DNA of 64,000 nt from Bizionia saleffrena (lineage in GTDB: Bacteria; Bacteroidota; Bacteroidia; Flavobacteriales; Flavobacteriaceae): contig NZ_VSKM01000009.1 in the NCBI RefSeq assembly GCF_008086175.1, positions 96,996-160,995 of the forward strand. Direction: 5' to 3'. Positions within the stretch are counted from its first letter, which is position 1. Every line of letters begins with the position of its first letter. The translations under genes and the position numbers were made by a program. Below are positions 35,717-44,603 of the stretch, one piece after another. The notes beneath the pieces are model-generated. The model saw only the letters and a program-made list of their open reading frames with translations. It was not told where the DNA came from and did not search any database.

Positions 35717-36874
35717 ATGGAAGAAAATTTTAAAATGGTTGCCAAAACCTTATTTGGTTTTGAAGATATATTAGCAAACGAATTAATTCAACTTGGTGCG
35801 CAAGAAGTTAAAACTGGAGTGCGAAACGTAAGTTTTGTTGGTGACAAAGGGTTTATGTACAAAGCCAATTTAGCGCTGCGTACGGCTACAAAAATCTTAA
35901 AACCTATAAATAGTTTTAAAATTAAAACCGAACAAGACTTATACAACCAAATTTATAAAATGGATTGGAGTAAGTATTTAAAACCATCAGGCACTTTAGC
36001 TGTAGATGCGACGGTAAATTCTACCGTTTTTACGCACTCTTTATATATCTCTCAAAAAACAAAAGATGCGATTGTCGATAAATTTAGAGATGAAACCGGA
36101 GAGCGCCCAAATGTAGATTTAAAATTTCCCGATTTAAAAATCAATATTCATATTGATCGCGAAGTTTGTAATGTATCGCTAGATTCGTCTGGAGAATCCT
36201 TACACAAACGTGGTTATAAAACGGCAACTAACATTGCACCCATAAACGAAGTGCTAGCCGCTGGACTAATTATCTTGTCCGGCTGGGATGGCCAATCCGA
36301 TTTTATGGACCCTATGTGTGGTAGTGGAACGATGTTGGCAGAAGCCGCTATGATTGCGTGTAACATTCCTCCAAATTTAATGCGTAAAGAATTTGCTTTC
36401 GAACGCTGGCAAGACTGGAATGTTGAGTTATTTGAAAAAATTGAAGCCTCTCTACTTAATAAAACAAGAGATTTTCATCATAAAATATTTGGTTTCGATA
36501 AGTCGCCAAGTGCTGTAACTAAAGCCAAAGAGAATATTAAGAATGCACATTTAGAAGAGTTTATTTCCATTAAACACGAAGATTTCTTCAAAACGCAAAA
36601 AGGTGGCGAAGAAAAATTACATATGGTGTTTAATCCTCCATACGGAGAGCGTTTAGATATTGATATGGAAAGTTTTTATAAAAACATAGGGGATACCCTA
36701 AAACAAAATTACGCCAATACAGATGCTTGGTTTATTACTTCTAATTTAGAGGCTTTAAAACACGTAGGGTTAAGACCTTCTCGTAAAATTCACTTAATGA
36801 ATGCGCGTTTAGATTCGCGTTTAGTAAAATACGAAATTTACGCAGGAAGTAAAAAAGGAAAGTATATGAAATAG
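35717..36874 (+). CDS. THUMP-domain class I RNA methyltransferase (RlmK/L- or TrmN-like)
   Basis: A 385-residue enzyme. An N-terminal ferredoxin-like/THUMP region (about residues 1-150, e.g. EDILANELIQLGAQEVKTG) binds RNA. The SAM-dependent domain has FMDPMCGSGTMLAEAAMIAC (motif I) and the catalytic NPPYGERLD (motif IV), typical of guanine-N2 methyltransferases of the RlmL N-terminal half type. It is much shorter than E. coli RlmL (702 residues), lacking the RlmK half. It modifies 23S rRNA or tRNA guanine; which one cannot be told. Confidence 0.88.
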   Translation: MEENFKMVAKTLFGFEDILANELIQLGAQEVKTGVRNVSFVGDKGFMYKANLALRTATKILKPINSFKIKTEQDLYNQIYKMDWSKYLKPSGTLAVDATVNSTVFTHSLYISQKTKDAIVDKFRDETGERPNVDLKFPDLKINIHIDREVCNVSLDSSGESLHKRGYKTATNIAPINEVLAAGLIILSGWDGQSDFMDPMCGSGTMLAEAAMIACNIPPNLMRKEFAFERWQDWNVELFEKIEASLLNKTRDFHHKIFGFDKSPSAVTKAKENIKNAHLEEFISIKHEDFFKTQKGGEEKLHMVFNPPYGERLDIDMESFYKNIGDTLKQNYANTDAWFITSNLEALKHVGLRPSRKIHLMNARLDSRLVKYEIYAGSKKGKYMK

Positions 36875-36878
36875 ATTT

Positions 36879-38518
36879 ATGCTTTCTATGTATAACGCCC
36901 TAAAATTAAATTGTAAACCCTTGTGTCGTCAAGCTCTTTTGCTGGCGTACCCGTTGGTTATGCTTATGGTTTTAGGTGCTTTTTAATACCTTTTATAGAA
37001 GATTACCTTAAAGAGGTTGGGGCGTTATTTTTATTCACAGCAATAAGCATTGGTTTTTCTACCTTAGTAAAAGAGAAATATTAAAAAAAGGAGCATTGGC
37101 TTTAATGCTTTTACTTTTGACTTTTTTCTCTGGTATAAAACTGATTTTCTATGCCGCTTTTGAGGTGAAAATTACTGCGTCGTCTTTGTTTGTGTTATTT
37201 GAAACTAATAAAAATGAAGCTTTAGAATTTTTATCGAGTTATATAAACGGTACTCTTATTTTTATTTTGCTTTTTGTACCTGTTTTAGTTTTTTGTATTA
37301 TTCTCTTTTTAAAAAACAAAACGGTTGCGTTATTTAAAATAGAGTACTAGTCAATCCTATTTAAAGGACTTGTTGTGTTCTCAATATTGGCAAGTGTCTA
37401 TTTCTTAAAGCGTTCGTTTAAAGAGCATAGTTTGATTTTTACCATTTCGAAATCCTTAGAAGAATACAACCAGGCTAAAATAAATGTGCTCACAGATTTG
37501 GCACAACCGCTAAATTCGAATATTACGATACTTCAACAGGATTTGGTACCTAAAATAGGTGTTGTCATTATTGGAGAAGCTACATCGCGTTGGCATATGC
37601 AATTGTATGGGTATAATCGAAAAATAAACCCCTTACTTTCAGAAATTAAAGAGGAGTTATTCGTTTTTGAAGATGCGATATCTCCGCACGTAATGACCAT
37701 TCGTTCATTCGAAAAAGACTTGGCGTTACATAGTTTTGAAACACCACAACACAACGCCAATTTTTCGGTGGTACAATTAGCAAATTCTGCAGGTTTTAAT
37801 ACACATTGGATTTCTAACCAAGAACCCGTAGGGTTTACCGAAAGCATACCAACTATTATCGGAAGCGCCGCAAAACAAACTAGTTTTTTGGCCACTAATA
37901 GCTATAATTATTCCATCTACGACGAAGATGTTCTACCAGAATTAGCGAAAGCTCTGAAAAGGAATGGAGAGAGACAGTTGGTTTTTCTGCATTTAATAGG
38001 AACCCATCGGCTTATATAAAAAGCGATACCCAGAAGCGTTTAACTACTTCTCTGGGGTTAATGAGCGCACTAAGTTTAAAACAGAATACTCTAAGTTAAA
38101 AGTAAATGAATACGATAATGCTGTGCGTTACAACGATTTTGTAGTGCGTAGAATTATTGAAATGGTAAAAGGTGAAAATAAATCGAGCTTTGTTGTTTAT
38201 TTTTCAGATCACGGGGACGAAGTCTTCGATACTATAGATTTTGTGGGGCATCACGGTAGCAAAGCAACGCGGCCAATGCACGATGTGCCGTTTATTGCGT
38301 GGTTTTCGGAAAGGTATAAAAAAGAGAATCCGGCATTGATTGCAGCAGCTTTCAAAAATGTAAAACAACCCTATGCATTAGAAGATTTCACCCATAGCTT
38401 TTCAGATTTGATAAAAGTAAAGTTTAAAGGAGTAGATAGTACAAAAAGTATATTTAACAAGGAATTTAAGGTTAAAACTCGCCAGTTACGACAGGGGCGA
38501 TTTTACGATGATTTGTAA
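36879..38518 (+). pseudogene. Broken phosphoethanolamine transferase (EptA/CptA-type)
   Basis: Pieces of one about 540-residue sulfatase-fold membrane enzyme lie end to end in three frames. Frame 0 from 36879 stops at TAA 36984. Hydrophobic sequence resumes in another frame (FLIPFIEDYLKEVGALFLF) to about 37080, then shifts again (37090-37347). A TAG at 37348-37350 interrupts an otherwise continuous frame. The catalytic part (VVIIGEATSRWHMQLYGYNR, with the Thr nucleophile) runs to about 38010, where a third shift occurs. The metal-binding end (YFSDHGDEVFDT, DFVGHHGSKATR) is in the last frame to 38518. Intact relatives add phosphoethanolamine to lipid A or LPS core in the periplasm. Four separate lesions make function very unlikely. 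Confidence 0.88.
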
Positions 38519-38621
38519 ACATAATCGAATACTATAATTACCTTAATTTTTAATAATAAAGAGCGGCGAATTATAAAGGATAAAAATTAATTTAAAGAGC
38601 CTAGTAAAAATTTACAGAATT

Positions 38622-39365
38622 ATGAGAAAATACGGGAAATTAGTTGTGTTTACTATTTTTATTCTGTTCGTTTCTGCCTATTTATATAGGTTTACTCCAA
38701 GAAGAATCGAGTTCTTAGGCCACTATGACAGAGTATTTGCGCATAGAGTTAACAGTTTAGAAAAGCAAAAAGAAGCTCTAAGATATTTCAATGGGATAGA
38801 ATTTGATTTAGGCTATACCAGCGAAACAGATGTTTTAGATATCAGTCATTCGCCAATAGAGTCCATTGGGTTAACTTTTGAAACTTACTTTAATCAAATA
38901 GAGACCAACGAATTTCCTTTTCTATGGTTAGATATAAAAAAATTAGATAGTACCAATTCTGAAGCTATTTTTTTTAAGTTGAACACTCTATTTGAGGCTA
39001 GAAATTATCCTAAAAATAAAATATTAATAGAAACACGGTCACCTAACGGCTTACCAAAATTCTCATTTGCTGGTTATAACACGAGCTATTATCTAAAACC
39101 AAAATTACATAAGCGATCTCCAGAAGAATTGGAAAGGGAAATTAAAGATATTCAATCTGTATTAATTGAACAGCCAAAAATTGGAATCTCGGCAAGTTAT
39201 GAGGACTATAAGATAATGAGAACTAATTTTCCTGAAAAAACGAAGTATCTTTGGGTATTGACAAGTGCGTACAGACCACAATTTAGAAAGTTACATACCA
39301 TTTTAAACGACACCACAGTTGCCGTAGTTCTTTCAAATTTCAAATCTTTTAAAGGCAGTCTTTAA
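38622..39365 (+). CDS. GDPD-like membrane-anchored protein, degenerate
   Basis: A 247-residue protein with one N-terminal transmembrane anchor (LVVFTIFILFVSAYLY). The rest follows the glycerophosphodiester phosphodiesterase/PLC TIM-barrel pattern: FAHRVNSLEKQKEAL at the HRG position, then NGIEFDLGYTSETDVLDISH at the ExD...H positions, and FPFLWLDIKKLD at the later strand. The Gly after His-Arg is Val, but the metal ligands E, D and H seem kept. It resembles the small GDPD/FAM151-like group rather than classic GlpQ. It lies 103 bases after the broken phosphoethanolamine transferase on the same strand, and may once have worked with it in envelope lipid metabolism. Confidence 0.6.
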   Translation: MRKYGKLVVFTIFILFVSAYLYRFTPRRIEFLGHYDRVFAHRVNSLEKQKEALRYFNGIEFDLGYTSETDVLDISHSPIESIGLTFETYFNQIETNEFPFLWLDIKKLDSTNSEAIFFKLNTLFEARNYPKNKILIETRSPNGLPKFSFAGYNTSYYLKPKLHKRSPEELEREIKDIQSVLIEQPKIGISASYEDYKIMRTNFPEKTKYLWVLTSAYRPQFRKLHTILNDTTVAVVLSNFKSFKGSL

Positions 39366-39512
39366 AAAAAATCCACACCTAACACTTAGACTTTTTAAGT
39401 CTTTGGAATTAGCGAAATAAATATTTTTTTTTATTTTGAACTGTTTATTAAGGGGTAGATTATGGGATAGGGAAAAAAAAGTAATGCTGAAAATTTATAA
39501 CCTTAGTAAACG

Positions 39513-40244
39513 TTACTTATTCTTCTTAAAAATAGGAATTAAATAGGAAACCGTATATCCGTAACCGACGCCAATATTGCTACCATCATACGTTTTTCCG
39601 AAGCCGGGAATATAATTATTTCCAAAATTGGCTGGTTCATCTTCAGAAATAGAAAATTTTAATTGTGCTTGAATACCTAAAAAAAGATTGGACAGTACTT
39701 CCGCTTTAAACCCCATTATTAATTCAGCCCAAATAGAAGATAATCCACTAAATTTCTCTGTGTCAGTAGAGGTGAATTGAGGGGTCCAAAACTGGTCTGT
39801 GCTGTACACCGTATAGCTGTTTCGTTGTTGAGAAAATGTACTTGCACCAATCCTAAAGCCACTGTAGATCATATTTTCCATTCCCACCCAATTGTTATAC
39901 ATATTATAATCAAAACCAGCTTTAAAATAACTTCCGTTAGCCGTAGAGCTTAAAAAATCATTACGCGTCGTTTTTTCTTCAGTACCCAATTCTCCAGCAA
40001 TATACCAGTTTTTTGTAAGTCGGTAGTCACCATTAATTTCGAAACCTTTATACTCATCATCTAAAAATGAACGGACTAACTTACTAATATCGGCACCTAA
40101 TCTTAAACCATATTTTTGTTTAATAACAAGCGTGTCAGTCGGTTTTTTCGTAGCGTCATTTGGCTCTTGTGCATTTGCAGTAACACAAAATAGCAATAAA
40201 AATAAAGTACTAGTGAAAGATGTTAAAGTGCGGGTTATCTTCAT
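39513..40244 (-). CDS. DUF6048-family outer-membrane barrel protein
   Basis: A 243-residue protein with signal peptide MKITRTLTSFTSTLFLLLFC... ending TANA-Q. The body is amphipathic beta strands (YGLRLGADISKLVRSFLDDE, GYGYTVSYLIPIFKKNK at the end) typical of an eight-stranded barrel. Known in flavobacteria as DUF6048. The start lies inside the last 35 bases of the upstream DUF6452 gene, so the two are translationally coupled, downstream of rlmD. Confidence 0.8.
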   Translation of the reverse strand: MKITRTLTSFTSTLFLLLFCVTANAQEPNDATKKPTDTLVIKQKYGLRLGADISKLVRSFLDDEYKGFEINGDYRLTKNWYIAGELGTEEKTTRNDFLSSTANGSYFKAGFDYNMYNNWVGMENMIYSGFRIGASTFSQQRNSYTVYSTDQFWTPQFTSTDTEKFSGLSSIWAELIMGFKAEVLSNLFLGIQAQLKFSISEDEPANFGNNYIPGFGKTYDGSNIGVGYGYTVSYLIPIFKKNK

Positions 40245-40749
40245 TTTCTATGGTTTGATTGTCGTTAACAGGTTGTATGACTTGTACCCAGTTGTCGCCA
40301 TCATCTTCAACCGTTATGGTTATGTTTTTAAAAATAGATTTATAGCCACAAGCACGAGAAACATACACGTTTTCAGTGGCATATTCAATGGTAATAATAT
40401 CTGGATTCCCAGTGATAAAATCATCCGATGTATCGTCTGGGGTATCATTATCGGAAATGGCATAGTCCTTATAAAATCTAAATTTAGTAACGGTATCGTT
40501 TGTTTTAAGAGGAAGAATAACTTGGTCTATTGTTTTTATATTATAATCGTCTAATACACGCATATCTTCTACCGTTTCTGCCCTAAACTTAGTTACATTT
40601 TTAGGATTTTCTAAAGTTATCGTTGATAAGTCTAAAAAATCGATAATTAAACGCGGAGTGGTTGGGGTTTCTCCAGAACAAATATCGTCGCGTTCACAAC
40701 TTAATGTAATCGTGAGAGCAAGTAGAAGTAAGGCTATTATTTTTTTCAA
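40210..40749 (-). CDS. DUF6452-family lipoprotein
   Basis: A 179-residue protein with lipoprotein signal MKKIIALLLLALTITLSC (Cys 18), then CSGETPTTPRLIIDFLD and beta-rich sequence ending VIQPVNDNQTIENED. Two Cys downstream (DDICSG, VSRACGYKS) could form a disulfide. It overlaps the DUF6048 gene by 35 bases in a different frame and sits 41 bases after rlmD. The pair probably works at the outer membrane: lipoprotein plus barrel. Function unknown. Confidence 0.8.
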   Translation of the reverse strand: MKKIIALLLLALTITLSCERDDICSGETPTTPRLIIDFLDLSTITLENPKNVTKFRAETVEDMRVLDDYNIKTIDQVILPLKTNDTVTKFRFYKDYAISDNDTPDDTSDDFITGNPDIITIEYATENVYVSRACGYKSIFKNITITVEDDGDNWVQVIQPVNDNQTIENEDNPHFNIFH

Positions 40750-40790
40750 AAGGGTCGTATTTATCTTCTGTTATTTAATTGTACTGTGTT

Positions 40791-42209
40791 TTAACGTTTT
40801 TCTAAAAGCACTATGTTTTCTACGTGATGCGTTTGCGGGAACATATCTACAGCTTGCACTTTTGTTACTTTATATTGGGCATCCATCAACTCCAAATCTC
40901 TAGCTTGAGTAGCGCTATTACAACTTACATATACCACTTTTTTAGGCGCAATATTAAGTATTTGCTGTACAACATCTTTATGCATTCCGTCTCTTGGCGG
41001 ATCGGTAATAATAACATCTGGTTGTCCGTGTGAGTTTATAAAATTGGCATTAAATACATTTTTCATATCACCCACATAAAACTCAACGTTAGTTATACCG
41101 TTAAATTGTGCATTCTCTTTTGCGGCAGTAATAGCATCTGGTACCGCTTCTACACCAATTACTTTTTTTGCGTGTTTAGCAATAAACTGTGCAATCGTTC
41201 CAGTTCCTGTATATAAATCGTACACTAATTCGTCGCCTTGTAAATCGGCAAATTCGCGGGTTAGCTTATACAATTCGTAAGCCTGATCGGAGTTCGTTTG
41301 GTAAAATGATTTGGCATTAATTTTAAATTTAAGACCTTCCATTTCTTCAAATATATGATCTTGTCCTTTATAGCAAATCACTTCTTGATCGTAAATAGTG
41401 TCGTTTGCTTTCCCATTAATAACGTACTGTAAAGAGGTGATTTCTGGAAAAGTTTCTCCGATATAATCTAATATTAATTCGCGCTTTTCTTTATCTTCTT
41501 TAAAAAGTTGAAACAATACCATAATATCACCGGTAGACGCCGTACGAATCATCATAGTTCGCAATAATCCTGTTTGATTTCTGGGGTTAAAAAATTCTAA
41601 CTCATTATCTAAAGCAAACTGTTTAACACTGTTTCTAATAGCGTTGGAAGGATCGGCTTGTAAATGGCATTTTCTAATATCTAAAATTTTATCCCACATC
41701 CCTGGAATATGAAACCCTAAAGCATTTCTATCGCCTAAATCTTCATCCGATTGTATTTCTTCAAGTGTAAGCCATCTTGAATCGCTAAAAGAAAACTCCA
41801 TTTTATTTCTGTAAAAGTACTGTTTCGCAGATCCTAAAATAGGAGTAATTTCGGGTAATTCTATATGTCCAATACGAATTAAGTTATTGGTAACTTCATT
41901 TTGTTTGTAATTTAATTGGTGCTCATAGCCCATATCCTGCCATTTACAACCCCCACAAGTACCAAAATGCTCACATTCTGGGGGGGTACGTTTGTCGCTT
42001 AATTTATGAAAAACAGTCGCCTTACCTTCAAAAAAAGATTTTCTCTTTTTAAATGTTTGTACATCTACAATATCGCCTGGTACAGCATTAGAGATAAAAA
42101 TAACTTTTCCATCTGGCGCTTTTGCTACCGTTTTACCTTTTGCAGCAGCATCTAAAACCTCTACGTTTGTAAAAATCTGTTTTTTAGTTTTTTTTCTTGA
42201 CATAGGCAC
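40791..42209 (-). CDS. rlmD: 23S rRNA (uracil-1939-C5)-methyltransferase RlmD
   Basis: A 472-residue (470 from the second Met) TrmA/RumA-family enzyme. A TRAM-like N-terminal domain is followed by the 4Fe-4S Cys cluster CEHFGTCGGCKWQDM with a further Cys in ILDIRKCHLQADPS. The SAM domain has VYDLYTGTGTIAQFIAKHAK and DPPRDGMHKDV, and the catalytic Cys in VYVSCNSATQARDL. It methylates U1939 (E. coli numbering) of 23S rRNA; TrmA is excluded by the Fe-S motif. RlmC/RlmCD-type site specificity is possible. Confidence 0.9.
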   Translation of the reverse strand: MPMSRKKTKKQIFTNVEVLDAAAKGKTVAKAPDGKVIFISNAVPGDIVDVQTFKKRKSFFEGKATVFHKLSDKRTPPECEHFGTCGGCKWQDMGYEHQLNYKQNEVTNNLIRIGHIELPEITPILGSAKQYFYRNKMEFSFSDSRWLTLEEIQSDEDLGDRNALGFHIPGMWDKILDIRKCHLQADPSNAIRNSVKQFALDNELEFFNPRNQTGLLRTMMIRTASTGDIMVLFQLFKEDKEKRELILDYIGETFPEITSLQYVINGKANDTIYDQEVICYKGQDHIFEEMEGLKFKINAKSFYQTNSDQAYELYKLTREFADLQGDELVYDLYTGTGTIAQFIAKHAKKVIGVEAVPDAITAAKENAQFNGITNVEFYVGDMKNVFNANFINSHGQPDVIITDPPRDGMHKDVVQQILNIAPKKVVYVSCNSATQARDLELMDAQYKVTKVQAVDMFPQTHHVENIVLLEKR

Positions 42210-42521
42210 AAAAATACTTTCTTTTTATATTATTTAATCACTACAATTCAAAAAATACAAGATAATTTATGTTTTTGTTTAAAGTAGAGTTGTTTTTACT
42301 AAGTCTAGATTATATCTAAATCACTAATAAACAGTGAATTATACTGTTTATTAGTGAGGTATGAAGCGTTAAATTTATGATAAGTGTGTTAAGTTTTATT
42401 TGATTTGGCGTCCAGATTTAGTAATTTGCAATTTATATGGATGATTTCTCTCCAAAACAAATTCTTATTATGGATTTATGAAGTAGGAATGGCTATTTTT
42501 TAAATTTAAATTTCCATTATA
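42210..42521. other. Divergent spacer rlmD/rocD with a 14-bp inverted repeat
   Basis: No protein gene. The inverted repeat CACTAATAAACAGT (42322-42335) / ACTGTTTATTAGTG (42343-42356) with a seven-base loop has no T-run, so it is a possible operator or RNA switch rather than a terminator. A 14-codon frame at about 42437 precedes rocD and may be chance. Confidence 0.5.
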
Positions 42522-43802
42522 ATGGCTGTTTTAGAACAATTAACGTCGCAAAAAGCGATGGACTTAGAAAACAAATACGGAGCCCACAACTATCACCCTT
42601 TACCAGTTGTATTAAGTAAAGGAGAAGGTGTATTCGTTTGGGATGTTGAAGGTAAAAAGTACTACGATTTTTTGTCTGCTTACTCGGCAGTAAACCAAGG
42701 TCACTGTCATCCAAAAATTGTAGATGCAATGACCAAGCAAGCGCAAACATTAAGTTTAACGTCTAGAGCGTTTTATAATGATATGCTTGGTAAATTTGAA
42801 AAGTACGCCTCAGAAACGTTTAACTTTGATAAATTATTACCAATGAATACAGGGGCTGAAGCGGTAGAAACTGCTTTAAAAATCTGTAGAAAATGGGCCT
42901 ACGAAGTAAAAGGTCTTGGAGAAAATGAAGCTGAAATAATCGTGTGTGAAAATAACTTTCACGGACGAACAACAACAATTATATCGTTTTCTAACGATTC
43001 TGTAGCTCGTAAAAATTTCGGACCGTACACTAAAGGGTTCATTAAAATCGAATACGATAACCTTGTTGCTTTAGAAGAAGTATTAGAAAGCAACCCTAAT
43101 GTTGCAGGATTTTTAGTAGAACCTATTCAAGGTGAAGCAGGTGTTTATGTGCCTTCTGAAGGGTATTTAGCAAAAGCGAAAGCACTATGTGAAAAACATA
43201 ATGTATTATTTATTGCAGACGAAGTACAAACAGGAATTGGAAGAACGGGACGCTTATTAGCAACTTGTGGAAACTGTAGCTGTGAAGATAAGCACTGTTC
43301 TGGAACGCCAGAAGTGAAACCTGATATTTTAATTTTAGGAAAAGCGTTATCTGGAGGGGCCTACCCTGTATCTGCGGTACTTGCTAATAATAACGTTATG
43401 GATGTTATTAGACCAGGAAATCACGGGAGTACTTTTGGCGGAAACCCTATTGCTGCAGCGGTTGGAATTGCGGCCTTAGAAGTTATTAAAGATGAAAAAC
43501 TAGCCGATAGAGCCGATACTTTGGGTGAGTTATTTAGAGCTGAAATGCAAAAATTTGTTGAAACGTCTAACATTGTTAACGGTGTAAGAGGGAAAGGCTT
43601 ATTAAACGCTATTTTAATTAACGATTCTGAAGATAGTGATACTGCTTGGAATATCTGTATGGCTCTGCGCGACAACGGATTATTAGCAAAACCTACACAC
43701 GGTAATATTATTCGTTTTGCACCACCTTTAGTAATGACAGAAGAGCAATTATTAGATTGTGTTTCTATTATTACCAAAACATTAAAGACCTTCGAGAAAT
43801 AA
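42522..43802 (+). CDS. rocD: Ornithine--oxo-acid transaminase
   Basis: A 426-residue class III aminotransferase, converting L-ornithine and 2-oxoglutarate to glutamate semialdehyde and glutamate, linking arginine and proline metabolism. Motifs: GVFVWDVEGKKYYDFLSAYS, MNTGAEAVETALK, ENNFHGRTTT, FIADEVQTGIGRTGR and the PLP Lys in ILGKALSGGAYPVSA. The sequence YGAHNYHPLPVV is a hallmark of ornithine aminotransferase. One oddity is a Cys cluster CGNCSCEDKHCSGTPEVKPD inserted before the PLP-Lys strand. It is monocistronic with a strong terminator. Confidence 0.93.
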   Translation: MAVLEQLTSQKAMDLENKYGAHNYHPLPVVLSKGEGVFVWDVEGKKYYDFLSAYSAVNQGHCHPKIVDAMTKQAQTLSLTSRAFYNDMLGKFEKYASETFNFDKLLPMNTGAEAVETALKICRKWAYEVKGLGENEAEIIVCENNFHGRTTTIISFSNDSVARKNFGPYTKGFIKIEYDNLVALEEVLESNPNVAGFLVEPIQGEAGVYVPSEGYLAKAKALCEKHNVLFIADEVQTGIGRTGRLLATCGNCSCEDKHCSGTPEVKPDILILGKALSGGAYPVSAVLANNNVMDVIRPGNHGSTFGGNPIAAAVGIAALEVIKDEKLADRADTLGELFRAEMQKFVETSNIVNGVRGKGLLNAILINDSEDSDTAWNICMALRDNGLLAKPTHGNIIRFAPPLVMTEEQLLDCVSIITKTLKTFEK

Positions 43803-43823
43803 TTTTCGAATTATTATATAAGT

Positions 43824-43855
43824 AAAAGCGACCAATTATAAAATTGGTCGCTTTT
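43824..43855. terminator. Bidirectional terminator
   Basis: A perfect 14-bp stem AAAAGCGACCAATT with its complement, loop ATAA, T-run, between rocD and the convergent small membrane gene. Confidence 0.92.
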
Positions 43856-43883
43856 TTTATCTACAATCAGCTTTAGTTTTATA

Positions 43884-44213
43884 TTACGATTGTTGTGCCC
43901 TTTGAGCTTCTTCCATAGCCTGTTTAAACTCTTCCATTGCTTCATCAAAACCTCCAGTACTAAACATATAGATTGTATAAACAAGAAATAGTACGTTGAT
44001 TGCAACAGCTACGAGTGCAATAATTTTTGCGGTATTCATTGTGTTTATGTTTCCTTCATATTCCTCAGGATGTAACTGTGCGTCTTTAATTTTTTTATTA
44101 GCAATATAATAGGCTGGAGCTGCTAGTAAGACACCTAAACCGCCAAAACAGCAGCATAGAATACTAAAAATAGAAAGGACGTAGACTAAAGTTGGTTTTA
44201 ATTCTTTTTTCAT
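43884..44213 (-). CDS. CCC-motif small membrane protein
   Basis: A 109-residue protein with two transmembrane helices. The first carries the Cys triplet ILCCCFGGLGVLLAAPAYYI, which defines the 'CCC motif membrane protein' family; the second is NTAKIIALVAVAINVLFLVY. The C-terminus is an acidic/helical Glu/Ala/Gln tail (DEAMEEFKQAMEEAQRAQQS). It follows the DUF2752 gene by 12 bases, forming a two-gene operon that is common in flavobacteria. Function unknown. Confidence 0.8.
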   Translation of the reverse strand: MKKELKPTLVYVLSIFSILCCCFGGLGVLLAAPAYYIANKKIKDAQLHPEEYEGNINTMNTAKIIALVAVAINVLFLVYTIYMFSTGGFDEAMEEFKQAMEEAQRAQQS

Positions 44214-44225
44214 TATTTGAATATG

Positions 44226-44519
44226 TTAGTTGGTTTTTTTAATGATAAAACTAATAATAATAATTAAAACTGACGCTATAGCCAAAGCATTAATTATTTT
44301 ATTAGCATATTTAAATTTGTATATAAAGGTACTCGCAATTAATAATCCTAAAGGTATTAAAGTAAAAATTGCCGGATACATTTTAAAAGCATCTATAAAC
44401 TGACCGTGAAAAAGTAGTGATATTCCACGTTGTAAACCGCAACCTAAACACTCAAAACCAAATAGTTTTTTATTAAGGCAGGGCAACATATAGTCTTCGG
44501 GAAGTGTCATAAAAAGCAT
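44226..44519 (-). CDS. DUF2752-family membrane protein
   Basis: A 97-residue protein with the DUF2752 signature CLNKKLFGFECLGCGLQRGI (paired Cys before the first helix), then two helices (AIFTLIPLGLLIASTFIY and INALAIASVLIIIISFI). Upstream partner of the CCC-motif protein. Function unknown; both proteins carry conserved Cys at the membrane surface, so a joint metal- or thiol-related role is conceivable. Confidence 0.82.
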   Translation of the reverse strand: MLFMTLPEDYMLPCLNKKLFGFECLGCGLQRGISLLFHGQFIDAFKMYPAIFTLIPLGLLIASTFIYKFKYANKIINALAIASVLIIIISFIIKKTN

Positions 44520-44553
44520 TTCATTAAAAGTAATTAAATAATAAGAATAAAAA

Positions 44554-44585
44554 AAAGCCGATACTTAAAAAGAAGTGTCGGCTTT
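44554..44585 (-). terminator. Terminator after the T9SS cargo gene
   Basis: AAAGCCGATACTT (44554-44566) pairs with AAGTGTCGGCTTT (44573-44585), one wobble, followed by T-rich sequence on the minus strand, just past the stop at 44604. Confidence 0.8.
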
Positions 44586-44603
44586 AGAGGTCTTAAAAAA
44601 TAA

